This document shows positions 22,801-34,819 of a stretch of DNA of 64,000 nt, piece by piece. The notes beneath the pieces were generated by a model that was not told the DNA's origin, searched no databases, and saw only the letters and a list, made by a program, of their open reading frames with translations. Position 1 is the stretch's first letter. Every line of letters starts with the position of its first letter. Both the position numbers and the translations under genes were made by a program. The DNA comes from Sequoia sempervirens (taxonomy: Eukaryota > Streptophyta > Pinopsida > Cupressales > Cupressaceae), in contig VDFB02296747.1 in assembly GCA_007258455.2 (NCBI GenBank), positions 1 through 64,000 on the forward strand, written 5' to 3'.

Positions 22801-24375
22801 GACATGCTCTAAAATATGAGTGTTTTATGTGTTTAGTCAAAAAATGACAAAAAGTTATTTTTCAATATGGTGGTATTTTTCTATTAGGGGTTCTGTGTAT
22901 TTGGAGAATCTTGTTTCCTCTCTGTCTTTATCTTCTCTTAATTTTCTCAGGAACCTTTAGCTGGGACATTCAAATCCAGGTCATTCTCCTGAGGATATCA
23001 TCAGACTCTGTTTTAGCCCTTTTGTGGGGATTGCTGAAGATTTTGTCCTCTCTGAACTTTTGTGGACTAGATGCTTAGTTGACATTAGCCTCCTTATCTT
23101 GGCTCATGTAGTGGCTTCTTTTTCATTTTTGGCTTTTTGTTCATAGGATTGTTTTGTATTTATGGCTTGGTATACTGTCTGTTTCAGGGTTCTGTCATCT
23201 CTTAGTAGGTTTATTTGCTTGTACGACGTATAGTTAATTTATTATTCTTGCTTTTCAGTGCTATTTCCTTTTACCAGTCCCTACTTGCTATCATAATATT
23301 CCATACTATGAATTCAATCCTATTTAACTATATTAGTCATTTGAGGACAATATTGCAATTCTTTTCTTTCTTTATGCAGTTATTGGAAATGCAAAAAACT
23401 ATTTATATAATTAATTCTGCACTTTTTAAAGAGTTTTACTCTTTTCCTTTATGCTTCCATGCAGGAGCCTCATATTGAAGTATTTTCTCCAGGATCTAAA
23501 AATGTTCAAAATTATATGGTAAATAGGCTGTTGGTGTACATATATCGTGAGTTTCGTGCTACAGAGAAGCCTCGGAGTCTTCCTTTTGTACGAGCAAATG
23601 AATTGGCAGCACAGTTTCCAAATTATTCAGAGTCTTTGCTTAGGAAGCGGCTAAAGCACTGTGCAGATCTTCAGGTATGCTGAGATTGTTTGGTAATTAA
23701 TCATCACAAGATTGCAGTTGTAATGGAATTCCAATTTTCTATTCTGTATGCATAATGTCTTTCCGGATGGCTGTGGGTGTAAACTTTTACTGTCATTTAT
23801 TAATATTTTCTATGAAAATCGCTTCTGGCAAGTCTGAACTTGTTTCACAATTCAAAATCAATTTCTATTGGCATGTGCTGTACTTATACATGGGCATTTA
23901 TGAATCTGTTTTTAACATCTTTATTTCTTTCAATTTGCAGTTCACATAAAATATCAGTCTTGTTAGTCTAGGTATGTATGTGCTGTAATTGTGTCCTAAT
24001 AATTTGGACTAAGCTCACACAGTAGTGTGCCGAATTTAGTTGAAGGCTATGGTGTCCAGTAGTTAGAAACTAGTAATTCCAGCAACATTAGTGTACCAAA
24101 TTTAGTTAAGGTCTACCCTGTTCAATTGTTAGAAATTATTGTTGCAGCTAAATGTCATCATTCCTTAAGGAATAGTAATTTCTAACAATTGATAAAGTCC
24201 TTTGTTATGACTGTTTGATATGTTGAACGTTTTATTTTCTATTGTGGAATTAATTTAACGTGATTAATATATACCTCTGCAGAAGGGACCAAGTGGTGAA
24301 ATGCTGTGGCTTATGAAGCGGAATTTCCGTATTCCATCTGAGGAAGAATTGCGAAGGATGGTGACGCCTGAGAAT
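15764..24375 (+). CDS. TAF1: TAF1, TFIID subunit 1 (plant HAF type), partial, six exons
   Basis: Spliced exons are 15764-16886, 18753-18955, 19234-19471, 21445-21781, 23465-23674 and 24283-24375. Together they give 734 codons in one uninterrupted frame: exon lengths 1123, 203, 238, 337, 210 and 93, with split codons restored at every junction. All introns are GT-AG. TAF1 is the scaffold subunit of nuclear TFIID, contacting TBP and TAF7 and recognising core promoters. In plants it carries a ubiquitin-like domain, seen here across exons B and C, followed by the conserved core that begins YCEERPLLLGNAGMG in exon D. The first quarter of the protein (TBP-binding end) and everything after exon F (rest of the DUF3591 core, zinc knuckle, bromodomain) are not in the window. 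No stop interrupts the model, so it looks functional. The identification rests on strong recognisable similarity to Arabidopsis HAF1/HAF2. Confidence 0.93.
16887..18752 (+). other. TAF1 intron A-B
   Basis: This is a 1.87 kb AT-rich intron, GTAAGA to TTTTTTGCAG. I see no gene, transposase or LTR in it. The open frame on the opposite strand at 17196-17444 has no recognisable similarity. Confidence 0.8.
18753..18955 (+). CDS. TAF1: TAF1 exon B, first half of the ubiquitin-like domain
   Basis: The first base T completes Asn, then KDLANFHRPKALWYPHHNEV follows, a hallmark of plant TAF1. The ubiquitin-like fold begins with MKIIVMSIGGKASKLHVDAA (18853-18912), and the exon ends in KKL plus G of a split Asp codon. 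The donor is GTCTAT, a weaker GT site. Without splicing the frame would run into a stop 13 codons later. Confidence 0.93.
19234..19471 (+). CDS. TAF1: TAF1 exon C, second half of the ubiquitin-like domain
   Basis: The acceptor is GTTGACAG (ending 19233). AT plus the preceding G gives Asp, then FKPSEKIKFVYSGRELQEGM completes the ubiquitin-like fold, with DVRPNSILHLVRTKI as its last strands. LRPPGAFKKKSELSVKDGHI follows, and the exon ends in ME with the Glu codon split (GA|G). The donor is GTATGT at 19472. Confidence 0.93.
19524..19975 (+). repeat. tandem duplication of about 233 bp in TAF1 intron C-D
   Basis: GATAGGGTAAGAACATAAATTGTTTATTGAAGG at about 19538 recurs as GATAGGGTAAGAAGATAAATTG... 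at about 19771. The likeness continues through TTAATTCTGGG / CTAATTCTGGG and GCCTTTATGAA, with many differences, so it is an old duplication. Confidence 0.7.
20140..20735 (+). repeat. copia-type LTR relic in TAF1 intron C-D
   Basis: The segment TTTTGCCCTGGTTTTCTCCC ... TTTCCACGTAAAATTG (about 20531-20573) and the ending CTGATTCACCCCCTTCTCAG ... GTTTCATCA resemble the 3' half of the copia A family LTR. No primer site, coding region or partner LTR follows, so it is a solo or truncated LTR. The left boundary is uncertain. It starts with a degenerate short tandem array of GGCAGATTTGTGAAGACATTA-like units (about 20145-20300). Confidence 0.55.
21445..21781 (+). CDS. TAF1: TAF1 exon D, start of the conserved TAF1 core
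   Basis: The acceptor is TCAATGCAG (ending 21444). The first G completes Glu, then YCEERPLLLGNAGMGTRLST follows, the beginning of the TAF1 core (DUF3591) that binds TAF7 and promoter DNA in characterised homologues. Further landmarks are PFLGDIKPGCSQSCLETNMY (about 21608-21667), FLLVRSAKGKISLRRIDHLH (about 21710-21769) and VVGQQ at the end. The donor is GTTGGC at 21782, after a complete codon. Confidence 0.93.
21782..23464 (+). other. TAF1 intron D-E
   Basis: This 1.68 kb intron contains a (TA)n microsatellite at about 22244-22265. No coding or transposon signal was seen. It ends TTCCATGCAG at 23464. Confidence 0.8.
22244..22265. repeat. (TA)n microsatellite
   Basis: About eleven TA units lie in TAF1 intron D-E. 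Similar TA runs occur inside LTRs at about 28226-28258, 32690-32706 and 51398-51420. Confidence 0.9.
23465..23674 (+). CDS. TAF1: TAF1 exon E
   Basis: It has 70 whole codons between CATGCAG and GTATGC. It begins EPHIEVFSPGSKNVQNYMVN and continues RLLVYIYREFRATEKPRSLP, then NELAAQFPNYSESLLRKRLK and HCADLQ. This is a winged-helix-like part of the TAF1 core. Confidence 0.93.
24122..24192. repeat. perfect 17-bp inverted repeat in TAF1 intron E-F
   Basis: The arms TCAATTGTTAGAAATTA (24122-24138) and TAATTTCTAACAATTGA (24176-24192) are exact reverse complements separated by 37 bases. The left arm lies in a degenerate direct repeat: a GTTAGAAACTAGTAATTCCAGCA segment about 70 bp upstream resembles it. 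It could be a small MITE or a chance hairpin. Confidence 0.7.
24283..24375 (+). CDS. TAF1: TAF1 exon F, last exon seen
   Basis: It has 31 whole codons, KGPSGEMLWLMKRNFRIPSE then EELRRMVTPEN, bounded by ACCTCTGCAG and GTAAGA. In the family the next residues are VC(S/A)YESM. I did not find an exon encoding them, or any later TAF1 block, in the remaining 39.6 kb on the + strand. Confidence 0.92.
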
Positions 24376-26479
24376 GTAAGATTGCAACTGCATTTTCACG
24401 ACATTACTGAACTCTTCAGTTTTAATCTTGGGAGCTGTGTTTGTATTCTGCTCCTTTACAATATTTGAAATTCTCTTGTCATATTTTTGTGTGGGTAAAA
24501 TAAAAAATGAACTTCATGGTTGATTGTTATGATTTCCTTGACATATTATGGGTATTTAAGCCTTCATTTTAGTGTAAGCTGACTGGCTAAACTTTAGTTT
24601 TAATGGATATAAAATTCTGTCAACTCCTTTGAATCGTAAGAACAAATTGTAAAGTGTGATCATTTTTTCAAGCCAAGGAAGCATGCATAAATGGGTGGAA
24701 CCAAAGAAATGCATATGGCATGATAGGATGGGGTTGGATGAGGCACTCACTGCCCCATGCTCTGAGTCCTTGCTCCTAAGAACTCCTAGGTGTCTCTTCC
24801 ACCTCGTCCTAGTGGTCCTGCCTCAGGTTTAGGTGCCACTACTCCTACTGACCAACCCCACTATCAACACACTTTCCTTCTACCAAGCAAATCTTGGTGC
24901 TTTGCCACAACCTCACCATTGACCCTTATTCCTTCCTAAAGGCCAAATCCTCTCAACATCCAATTTGACTCTTGTAGAGGTGTGTAAATGTTGTAATAGC
25001 TTCAAGATGATCAATCTAGAGTTCTTGTTCCATCACAAGACTCCAACTAACCATCGCTTTCACAAAATCCCTTCCTAGGGTTAGAAAGGCTACAAGCCTA
25101 AGCCCCCAATTAGGCCTCTTCATAGAGAAAAATGCAATTTTCTTCAAAACCCACCAAAGGACCTGGACTCTTCATTTGGGGTTTGTGATTCTCATGTCTA
25201 CACCTCAAGGATTTTCAGGGTTTTGGAGCAGCACTGCCCGTACACTGCTCAAACACAAAAATGGTTAAAAACCTAGGGTTTCCTAGCTTTTCAATGCTGT
25301 TTTCAGACTGTTAAAAAGTTCTCACTCCAAATGAATTGGTGGAGCCTCCCCCTGATCACCATGCAATGCCAAGACCTCCAACAAAATTCTCCAAAAAGAA
25401 TTTCTCCAAGATCTCAATTCCCCTGCAATATGTGAGTCTTTTTCTCACTGCCTTCCCTAGCCAGACCCTGCCTGGCTTGCCTAGGGCAAGACCTTGCCAG
25501 CATCTCCTGCACTCAAACACTACCTAGCAACTACCATATGTACAAGCATGGTGTCTAGGCACTGATTCCAAAAGGCCGTACGGTTTGTACGGTGGAAAAG
25601 TGCTCTAGCACACCATTTCCAAAACCCCAGTCTAATTAAAAACAGCAACAACAAAATTAAGCTATTTACAAATAGTACTTGCAAAATGAACAAAAGAAAC
25701 TATCTAATGATATAAAATGCTTGTAGATTACTATCAACACATCCTACAATCGACACAGTAACAGGTCTAACTCATGAAATCCTTATTTAGAAGCAAAACA
25801 CAGAAATTTTAGCACAGAACGCTGCTTTTGCTGCAATTTCACAACTTTCACTATAACATTAACACCTCCAACCCTATTCCATGGTCGAGGCATGTCTTAA
25901 ATAGGCTCCCAAAACAGTTGAGCTTCTTGGGTCGAGCCTTTAGATGACCTAATGGTAAAGGTTATGAAACCCATTGTGTTTTGCAAACTTTGACAACTTT
26001 TTACCATTCAGCAAAAATGAGCTTGTAAACTTATGAACTCTTGACAACCTTTTTCCCAAAGAGCAAAAACATCCCTAAGCATCAACACAATGGTCAACAT
26101 GACCTCAAAACAACACAACAAAATTGAACTTTAAATAAAACTTCTATAAACCTAGTACTTTCCCAGGTGCTCCTGCACCATGGCACATGAAATGAACAGC
26201 TTGTAAGGGTATCTTAATGAATGGTATATCTGTAAAATAAAAAAGAAGTTATAAAAAGATGTATAAGAATTACAGTGTTGAATTTACAAATGAATCTTTG
26301 GAAAATTAATAAATTAAGAAAGCTAAAAACAAAAAATAAAATACTTAAATACTATAACACTATTAATAATACTTAACAATTAACATTGAAGTTTGAACAA
26401 TTAAAATGTCGAATTTGGATTTTATATTCAAGATTTCATATGATGATTACAATGAATACAATGATGTCAAAATAACAAA
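24376..26479 (+). other. start of giant TAF1 intron, no gene recognised
   Basis: The GTAAGATTG donor opens an intron that does not close in this window. From about 24690 the base composition changes to C-rich, with many CCT/CCA runs up to about 25560 (probably the edge of a repeat), then AT-rich again. No transposase, RT or LTR terminus could be assigned. Confidence 0.5.
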
Positions 26480-27545
26480 ATAGAGTGAAGTGAGGTCTCT
26501 AACATCCCCAAACTCCTCATCACTAGAACTACTAGAAGTGGGCACATGGTTAAGCTCCGCCAAACTAATACCAACTAGCCTTGCTTGTGTAATTGAAGCA
26601 TCCTCAACAATCTATGTTGGCTCCTTTGGCTCTACATCCCACTGTGCTGTTGGACTCTCTTTGTACACTAGTGTCTTGTGGTCAATGAGGCACAAAGCAC
26701 TATGTATAGACACAAGCTTCTCTGCTCTCCTAGAGGTAAGTTTGTTCCTCTTAAGAGAGTGGATGAAGCTATAAGTAGACTAGTTCCTCTCAACAACTGT
26801 AGAACTAGAAACCTAAGATAGTAGTTGAATGGCTAGAGTGGTCGTAAAAGAAATCCATCGATGGCAATTCCACCACAAAATTGGGTCCTCTTATGCCATA
26901 GTTTCCATATCCATCTTGGCCGCCTTAGAATAACCCCTAAGAGTGGCAAATTTTGCCTGCTTAGTATGAGTGATGCTGGCCTCTATAGGATCATACATGT
27001 TTTCGATGGCCCTTGCTACCATCAACATCATCTCCTTACAATAAGGAGATCGAGTCACGTGGAATGGAATGCCATTGGCAAAGAAGAGTTTTCAAATGGC
27101 ATCATCTATATCATCCTTCAATTGCACATTGAATAGTCCAACTATTGGGTTATTGGCATCACTTGTCAACTTGCCTAGCCTTTGAAGAAGACCTTGGCAT
27201 ATGTGCAACTTGCCTTTGCAAAAATAGAAGTGGAATCGTGTGGCTGGCCTTGATGACCCTGCAGCATGCAAGACAAAGTAGCAGATACAGGTGCAACTGC
27301 ATTGTCTTCACCGGCAGCCCATAGCTTATATATCTTAGCTCAGTATTTTAGGTTTGTTGGTCTCTGCAAAAACTTACATGCTTCCACACCTTTTCCTCAG
27401 ATATGAAGGAGGTGGGCATTAGGTTTGGTAATGTTGTCAATAAGTTCAAGGCCACAAAAGTAGCACTTCCACAACCTTGTGCCTCTAGATGTCCTAGGCT
27501 TGCTTGGTAATTTTGCTGCAAATTGTTTCAAAGGAGACTTACGAT
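26480..27545 (-). pseudogene. hAT1: hAT transposase, middle deleted
   Basis: Read leftwards from about 27545 there is a BED-type zinc finger (WKCYFCGLELIDNITKPNAH, about 27460-27400). The early transposase motif FFANGIPFHVTRSPYCKEMM follows (about 27090-27030). The sequence then passes directly into the C-terminal hAT dimerisation domain: an LAIQLLS segment, then ERNxSTYSFIHSLKRNKLTS (about 26785-26735), RRAEKLVSIHSALCLI and a tail ending in SSSSSDEEFGDV (about 26500). The DUF659 and catalytic RNase H-like parts that should lie between are absent. Several stops and frame changes occur. It is a decayed, internally deleted copy. Confidence 0.8.
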
Positions 27546-28015
27546 CCAAAGGACCCTTATTAGGAAATTAATACTTTCAGCCACTTTGGATTTGATTGTC
27601 ATGGCTATAGCAAAAAAAATCATTTGAGGAAAAAATCGACAAACCAAAAGTATAAGATTTTTTGAAAAAATTGGAAAAAATCGAGGAAAAATAGGGGATT
27701 TAAAAAAAGGTGGAAAATTGTAGAAAAAGAGAAAATCTATTTTTTTTTGAAATTTAAAGGCATTTTCATAGCATAGAGATATAGAGAGCAAATAAAATAG
27801 AGTTTAAAGTTTAAACCATTAATTGTAGAAAATAGGATTTTGTTGTCTATGTTCATATTGCTGATTACATTGCATTGCACAAAGCATACTTTGGTTCATA
27901 AATAATAACTAGATGGTTATAGTTGATAAAATTTCAATTACAATATAGTTTGTAAAAGTCAACCTTTAAACTAAGTACAAAGTTCCAAAAATATCAAATG
28001 TAGCTTGTAATGTCC
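27546..28015. other. flank of hAT1, no gene
   Basis: This is an A/T-rich segment with runs of GAAAAAATCGAGGAAAAATAGGGG type (about 27640-27730). It may be the 5' non-coding part of hAT1, up to the solo LTR. Confidence 0.4.
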
Positions 28016-29434
28016 CCTTTTGGGATAACCATAATTCTTGCCTTAATTTTCTGAAGATATCCTTTTGTGATGGTTTAATGTTCAGACTATATTCTTTTTC
28101 TCCTTTTCCTGATCAATCATAGGATAAAGACATTCATAAATCTATTAATTTTTCTATCAAATAATCACAATTACTTATAAGGCTCAATAATTGCTGCAAG
28201 CATCTTTAATGTATAATCGTATTATATATATATATTTCATATATATATATATATATATGTAATTACATACAATAATGTCAATGGAGCAAAACATATCAGC
28301 AATGCTATAAGATAACTAGTAGCATGCATGATTTATTATTCCCAATGTCATCAATACAAAATAGATAATATTAAATAAATAGCATCATGTATGAATTATT
28401 ATTAATTACACTATTATTTAAATCCACAATGTATTTATCAACATCATTATTCAAATGTAAAAACATTTATCTAACTTATTATTTAAATTCATGAAATACT
28501 TATCTCTGTATTGCTGGTCAATTCTGCAGATATTCCTATTTCTCCAAGCTACCGTTCTGGAGAACCTCTTTATTTCCAGCCAGCCATGCCTTTTCCTTCT
28601 TATTCTATTCCCTTCCTTCATATTTCTGCTACGATGATCATGGCTCCCCAAAGCACTTGGATCTTCTGTTCTGAAATATATATATATATATGCAAAACTT
28701 CCTTATATTCTCAAAACATTCCTTAAATTCCTTTATTTTAATTTGTAAATTTCTGAATCTCTGTTGATTAAGTCTTTATCTTATTCTATGTTTCAGCAGA
28801 ATCATATATCATGATGACTGTAATTAATCTTTCCTTCTTCTCTCATTCGATGATCTATCACCCATCTACTACTGCCGGCTGCTATACTCATGCATATCAG
28901 AAATTCTTAACTTTTTCCTATCTCCCTCCTTGTTGTGCACTCACATGTTTACTTTTATATGTCTCCAAAGGCAGCGATAATATCAAAGGAGATGTCTCTT
29001 CCCAAAATATTGGGTTGCATCCCTCCTTTCAACGGCTGCTCACTCTTCAATTTAATTCATGCACTTAGTATTATCGTAGGTTGCCATTATCCATAAGGTG
29101 TTTATAATATCCTTTAAACATGTATAATTTTATTATTGCTTCTATAATATCCCTTAAAACTCGTATAATATAATATCATCTATTTTACTATTTATTTGCT
29201 ATCATATTTGGTCATTATTTATTATTATAATAATTACAATTAATAACATCAATTGTATAATATAATTAGGATACTATCTATTTTAATTTGCAATTATTTG
29301 TATTTATATTTTTGATATCTATTTTATTTAATTATTTGTATTTTAATATGATAGTATTAAATTGCTAATATTTATTTCGTTATTTATTTGCATTTCAATG
29401 GATTTCAATGGGTTACAATTGTGGGGACATGACA
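28016..29434 (+). repeat. solo LTR, TGTAATGTCCCC family, copy 1
   Basis: It is 1419 bp, from TGTAATGTCCCCTTTTGGGA to GTGGGGACATGACA. The ends are near-perfect inverted repeats of 12 bp. No primer site or coding sequence is attached. The flanks are TAGCT and TAGGC, which match at only three of five positions, so the target duplication is doubtful. An internal segment (about 28490-28535, GAAATACTTATCTCTGTATTG) recurs in related form at about 33040 and at about 58045. Confidence 0.7.
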
Positions 29435-31708
29435 TAGGCAATGACTCTTGCTACCACAAATAGAGCTATGCTAGAGGGCTCAGGTTCTGAAGATGAAACT
29501 CTTGGTTCAGAGCCTCTCCTAAGTCGTTCAACCTCATGACTATCGAAGTTGGCCTCTAGGATCTCAAAATCCTCAAGCTCAAGAAAGTCATTAAAGATAC
29601 GGTTTTCCTTTGTTGAGAAAACATCATAAAATACAAAACAGGAATCAGTTGGTTCATATTTGTGATTTAACAGTACTTGCAATTTCTAGAAAAATGTCAC
29701 AGAGATCTCTTTGAAGAGTGTAAATGTGAAATTATATGACAAAGGAAGCAGTTGCAAAGTTCAACTTAACAGGTTTTGGATCAAATAGCTCAAGACAGAG
29801 TAATAGAAAATGTTTTTGAAACAAAATCTTAAATCTCAAAAGATCATAAATGATATTGAAATGTTCTCATTGATAACTATTTTAGTAGATTTGTAAATGA
29901 GTAAAGGGAGTGTTAAATATTTTTCCATTAGATAATAAAGACCTGCTCATAGAAAAGAAGAGAAACTATTTGAACCACAATTTTAACTATTATTATTCAA
30001 GTAAATTTTCCTTGATTTTGCATATAAGTGGATGACAGAGTTAATAACATTGATGGAATTTGAGTTCTGAATTTGAGAGATTATAAGTACAAGTTTCAAT
30101 GGAAAATAAGAGCACGAGGAACATTCCCTTTTCAATGGGATAGTTGTTTCTGAAATCTATCTAGATTGTTAAAGATAAAAAATGAGGCATGCTTCAGGAG
30201 GGATTAAGATAAGCCCACAAGACTGTGGCATGACTTCTCTCAAGGCTTGTATTAGTTTGCCTCATACCTATTTAACATGCATGGAATGCTACACTAGATA
30301 TGTCTAAAGCATTCATGTACTACTATTGTACACCTTGCAGGCCTTCTGAACCTCCATGTATATGACAATCCTAAATGGAATATAGTTCCTAAACAAATGC
30401 AAGGCATGCATTTAAGTAGTGAGTTTCAACAATTAACCAAGCATTAATCTTGCAGAATATATAGGAAATTTAAATATAACCAAAACAATCATTCATTTTG
30501 ATGTAAAATATTGCTACAATTCATGCTTTTCAACACAAGCAGGGAATTTTTATCTTTCTAATAGGAACCATTCTGCTTCCGGTTCGACAATGTCTATATA
30601 CTATTATGTATATACTTATGCTTCCCACTTGATTATACAATTGTCACTACCCTATTTGTTTGTCATTAGAACTTGATGGCTAGTGTCAAATTGAAGCTCC
30701 AAATTATCACACTTTGTTAGCATCTGAAAAGGAAATTTGTCCCAACTTAGCGTTGATAATCTAAACAACCATCTTGGTATTATTGTTGACAATTGAAATG
30801 TTAAAATTCTTTTGAATAGTTAGGATCACAAGAATTCAAAGAAAACAAACCTCTTTTGGTTGATATCAAGCCAATAGAGATTCATTTTAGTTTAGTCTGA
30901 CTTTCTATATTTACTTTTGGCAAGTGATCTTATAATGTTTAAATATGTTAAGAAAATAAGATAGAAACCTTAGTTTTTATGATACTGTCTACAATTTAAC
31001 ACTAAATTGGGTCTTTGAATTTATATACATGGAAAGTACTACTAGGAGCCTAAGGAAAATGGCAGTAGTGTGGAATATAGAGAAAAAAATAGCACATCTC
31101 TTAACCATGTTAATGTCCTTAACATCAAACATAGAAGCATACCAAAGAATGTATCTCTATTTTAATGTCCTTAACATCTATTAGAAATATGTATCCATTC
31201 AATGTTGCCTACCTGTGATTGGCCTCAACAACTTGATAAAATCTAGTGAATCTTTGATGGTGAACCACATCCCAATGGCCAACGCTTAGTACTGTGCTAA
31301 AAATCAACGAGAAAACTTGATTAAATAGTGATTTTGTGACAGGTTGGGTGGGAATTTTTTTTCACAATTTTTACATGTTTTTTTTTGTGATTTGAACCCT
31401 TAAAAATCGTTGAACATCATTGAAAATCATGGTTGATTAAATTGGGATATTTTGGGGAAAAAATTGTTTTAGCAGATGTTTTTAAAAAAATGGGGATGTT
31501 TGAGATTTTTCGAGGATTTATGCTTTTATGTTCATGGCCACCCCTCTCAGTCTTAGTGTTGGGTGCATAATCGGATTTAGTTCTTTCACTGTGAATGTCA
31601 ACCTCATCCTCACTCATGTCATGAAAACTCATTGCGACATTGCAATAAACAATATAAAATTTATGAGTATAATTCTAAAATTAAAATTCAAACTATGCAT
31701 GGAAAGTA
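29435..31708. other. stretch without a recognised gene
   Basis: It is AT-rich. An open frame on the minus strand (about 29680-29435) encodes FNDFLELEDFEILEANFDSH and a Ser/Glu/Pro-rich tail. I do not recognise it, and its last residues run into the LTR. Near 31330-31530 there are T/A runs similar to those beside hAT1. Confidence 0.4.
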
Positions 31709-33778
31709 TGTAATGTCCCCTTTTGGGATAACCCTAAATCTTGCCCTAGAATCACAAGCTTAATGTAGTTAGGGTTATAACTTACCACTTAGATGCTTCA
31801 AAGCAAGATAAATCTTGGTTTAGCTCTTGCAATCATGTTAGATAATATTGGAAATATAATTCATATGATCAAAACATAACAAATGCCTTATCTATTAAGC
31901 TATACAAAATACATGATTATTTCAAGACTATCTAGATTCTAAACTACTAATATTCATAATGCATAGTGGAAGTTTTAATCATAACAAGACTTGGATGAGA
32001 AGCACGATAAGACCACCTAATGCTATCCATTTAAGCCCAAGAGCACGAGCGTCTGACCAAGACAACCCACCCCTTGGCCCCGAGTGGCAGGAATGTTCGA
32101 ACCAAGACAATTCCACCCTCAGAGTGACGTGCTTAGTGGATACACTTGTACCTTCTTTTCCTATCCATGCTATCTTATCCATCCTCCTTATGATTGAGAC
32201 TCCTTGAATCCATCCTAACAATCGATCATAATTTGGCTTGATAGGAAAGTCTTGAAAGGGGTGCTTGTAAACTACTCAACCCATCTAAGCCCAAGAGCAC
32301 GAGTGTCCGACCAAGACAACCCATCTCTTTTCCATAAGCGGCAGGAACGTCCAACCAAGACAATTCCACCCTTAGAGTGGCATACTTAGCATGGGAGGCC
32401 CGTAAACAACATCCTCCTAACTTACTCCCTTCAACCTTGCATTTGATTGATTATAGGATAAGGACATTCATAGATATGTATATATACAATCTATTTGTGT
32501 TTATATTAAAGGGTCATAGTTACTTATAAGGCTCAATATTTGTTGCAAGCATCATTATTGCATATTCATATCTATATATATATAATTGCATGCAATAGTT
32601 ATGATAGACCATACTAAAAGAATAAAATATAATTGCATATGATAGTAAGATATAACATATTACAAGAATAACGACATAAATAGCAATACATATATATATA
32701 TATATAGCTGCGTACAGTAGATAAAACCTATCATAGGAATTACAAATATACATAACCAAACATATAATGATATAGAATAACTATGATAGACATACATTGT
32801 CATTTGTAGAAGCAACTACATCACTAGAATAATTAGCTATATATATAAATTATTACCTTAATCCATATCTGATTTCATAGCATTAGACAAATTATTATTT
32901 TAATTCATAAGACACTTGCTAAGTGTGCTTAACTAAATCCTTAATGTATTTATTAACTGGTTATTTGATTATATGAAATACTTACTAAAAGTCCTTTTTT
33001 AGATCCTTAATACATTTTCTAAACTAATTGTTCGAATACAGAAAATACTTACCTCTAATACTTATTACCTGATCTGCAGCAGATTGTTCTACTCCAGCCG
33101 GCTGCCTTTCTTCCTTATTCTGTTCCTATCTTTTTCCCTCTATATCTCTGACTTCTGCCTGTCAGACTGCTGACTGTGATTCCTTCTTCAGAATATATCC
33201 TTTTCCTTCCTCACACCGATCCCCTATGATTCCTTCTTCAGAATATTTTTTTTGTTTCTTTGTTTCCTTATTATGTATCCTTTCACCAAAATATATTCTT
33301 CTTTTTATTCGATGCCCCTCCCTTTCTTATCCCCACTTGTCTTATATCTTCTCACGTTGGAGAAGATATGTGATTCATGGAGGGGAAGGGTCATGCCTTT
33401 TATCTTTGGAGGGACGTGACTTCCCTTTGCTGCCTTTTCATCAGCGATTTCCTTTTGTGATTAATCGTTGACTTTAGTTGGCTGCTATTAATATATTTAA
33501 TATTGGCTTTCTTATATTTTATCATTATTATTTATATTTTCTTATATATGTTCTAATATATTTTTTTTGTTATTATTTATATTGATTTTACATGTTAAAT
33601 ATATTTATACTTATATGCTATTATATATTTGCACTTACATTCTATTCAAATATATATATGTTTATAATTATAATATTATTTTGATGATTATAGTTATAAT
33701 GAATTTGCAAATATCTTCATATAATTTTCCTTATATTTTAGTATTCATAATTTGGGATTACAATTTGGGGACATGACA
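31709..33778 (+). repeat. solo LTR, TGTAATGTCCCC family, copy 2
   Basis: It is 2070 bp, from TGTAATGTCCCCTTTTGGGATAACCC to TTGGGGACATGACA. The flanks are AAGTA (31704-31708) and AAGGA (33779-33783), a 4-of-5 match consistent with a mutated target duplication. It contains an internal tandem duplication of about 253 bp: AAGCCCAAGAGCACGAG at about 32033 and again at about 32286. Confidence 0.78.
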
Positions 33779-34819
33779 AAGGATTAAGAAAAATATTTTT
33801 GTTTGTTTTTTTAACTTCAGATTGCATGAAGTGAAGAAGCAGAGGATACACAAATAAAAATTGTTGCTCTTAATCTTTGTCAACCAAGGATTTTGTTTTT
33901 CTTACTTTAGGTCACACGAAGTGCAAAAGCAGATGATACACAAAAGTTTCAGCCTGGTTTGACAAACTTGAAAATAAAATTTAAATTTAAATTTTGAATT
34001 TTGATGACAATATGAAAAATGAACAATGAACATTGCAATGAATCATTGAATATGCACTTGCAGCCACGTCTATGAAACTATGAATAAAATTAAAATTTGA
34101 AAATGAAACACTCGTAAAAACCAAAAAAATTCAAAAAACAGTCATAGAATGCTACCTCATCCCTGAAAAGTCTTTCCAACTTGGTGTAGAATCCCTCTTC
34201 TTCCCCTTCTTGTTCCTTCTTACCCTTCTTGCACTTGAAATCAAATTGTGAATAAAAATGAGAAATTTGGAGTGCTTTATAGAGTTTAGGAGGCATTGAT
34301 GGGACCCATTGGCCATTAGGGTTAGGGTTCAAGAAAAAGTTTAAGTTTATTTTAATTTTTTTGTTGCTTTTTATCATGATTGTTGTAGAAGACTTTTGTG
34401 CTTCCTTGGGATGGTTGAGGGAAGCCTGGCCGTCCTTGGGATGCCTCAGCATCCCTACCATCTCGACAACATCCCTGCAGTCTCGATGGCAGTGGTGGTG
34501 CAGTGGGGGGACGTCTTATTGGTGTCCCCACACCCCAGGGACATCCCCGTCTCCGAAATGTTTGGATTTCAAGGGGGGGGTGCGTCCACATGGTTCAATG
34601 GTGTTTACCCAATCCAAATTGTCGACTCCCCAATCAATTTTCAAAATTGTCTTGTCATTGTCTATATGCTTCAACTAACACTTTTGCAAGGTTATGATGA
34701 TTGCCACAATTCCGATAATAAGTAAATGATGACATGAGTAGAAATATCAAGGGTAACCGAGGATTAGGGAATGATAGAATAAATCAGTCATCAGAGTAGA
34801 TCAGCAGCATGCAAAGGCT

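Noticed and set aside
26480..27545. Domesticated hAT-derived host gene
   Set aside because: The frame has stops and the catalytic and middle domains are deleted. It looks like decay and not selection.
34352..34725. Overlapping open frames in several phases as a gene
   Set aside because: They occur on both strands in one GC-rich block, which lowers stop frequency. No motif supports any of them.
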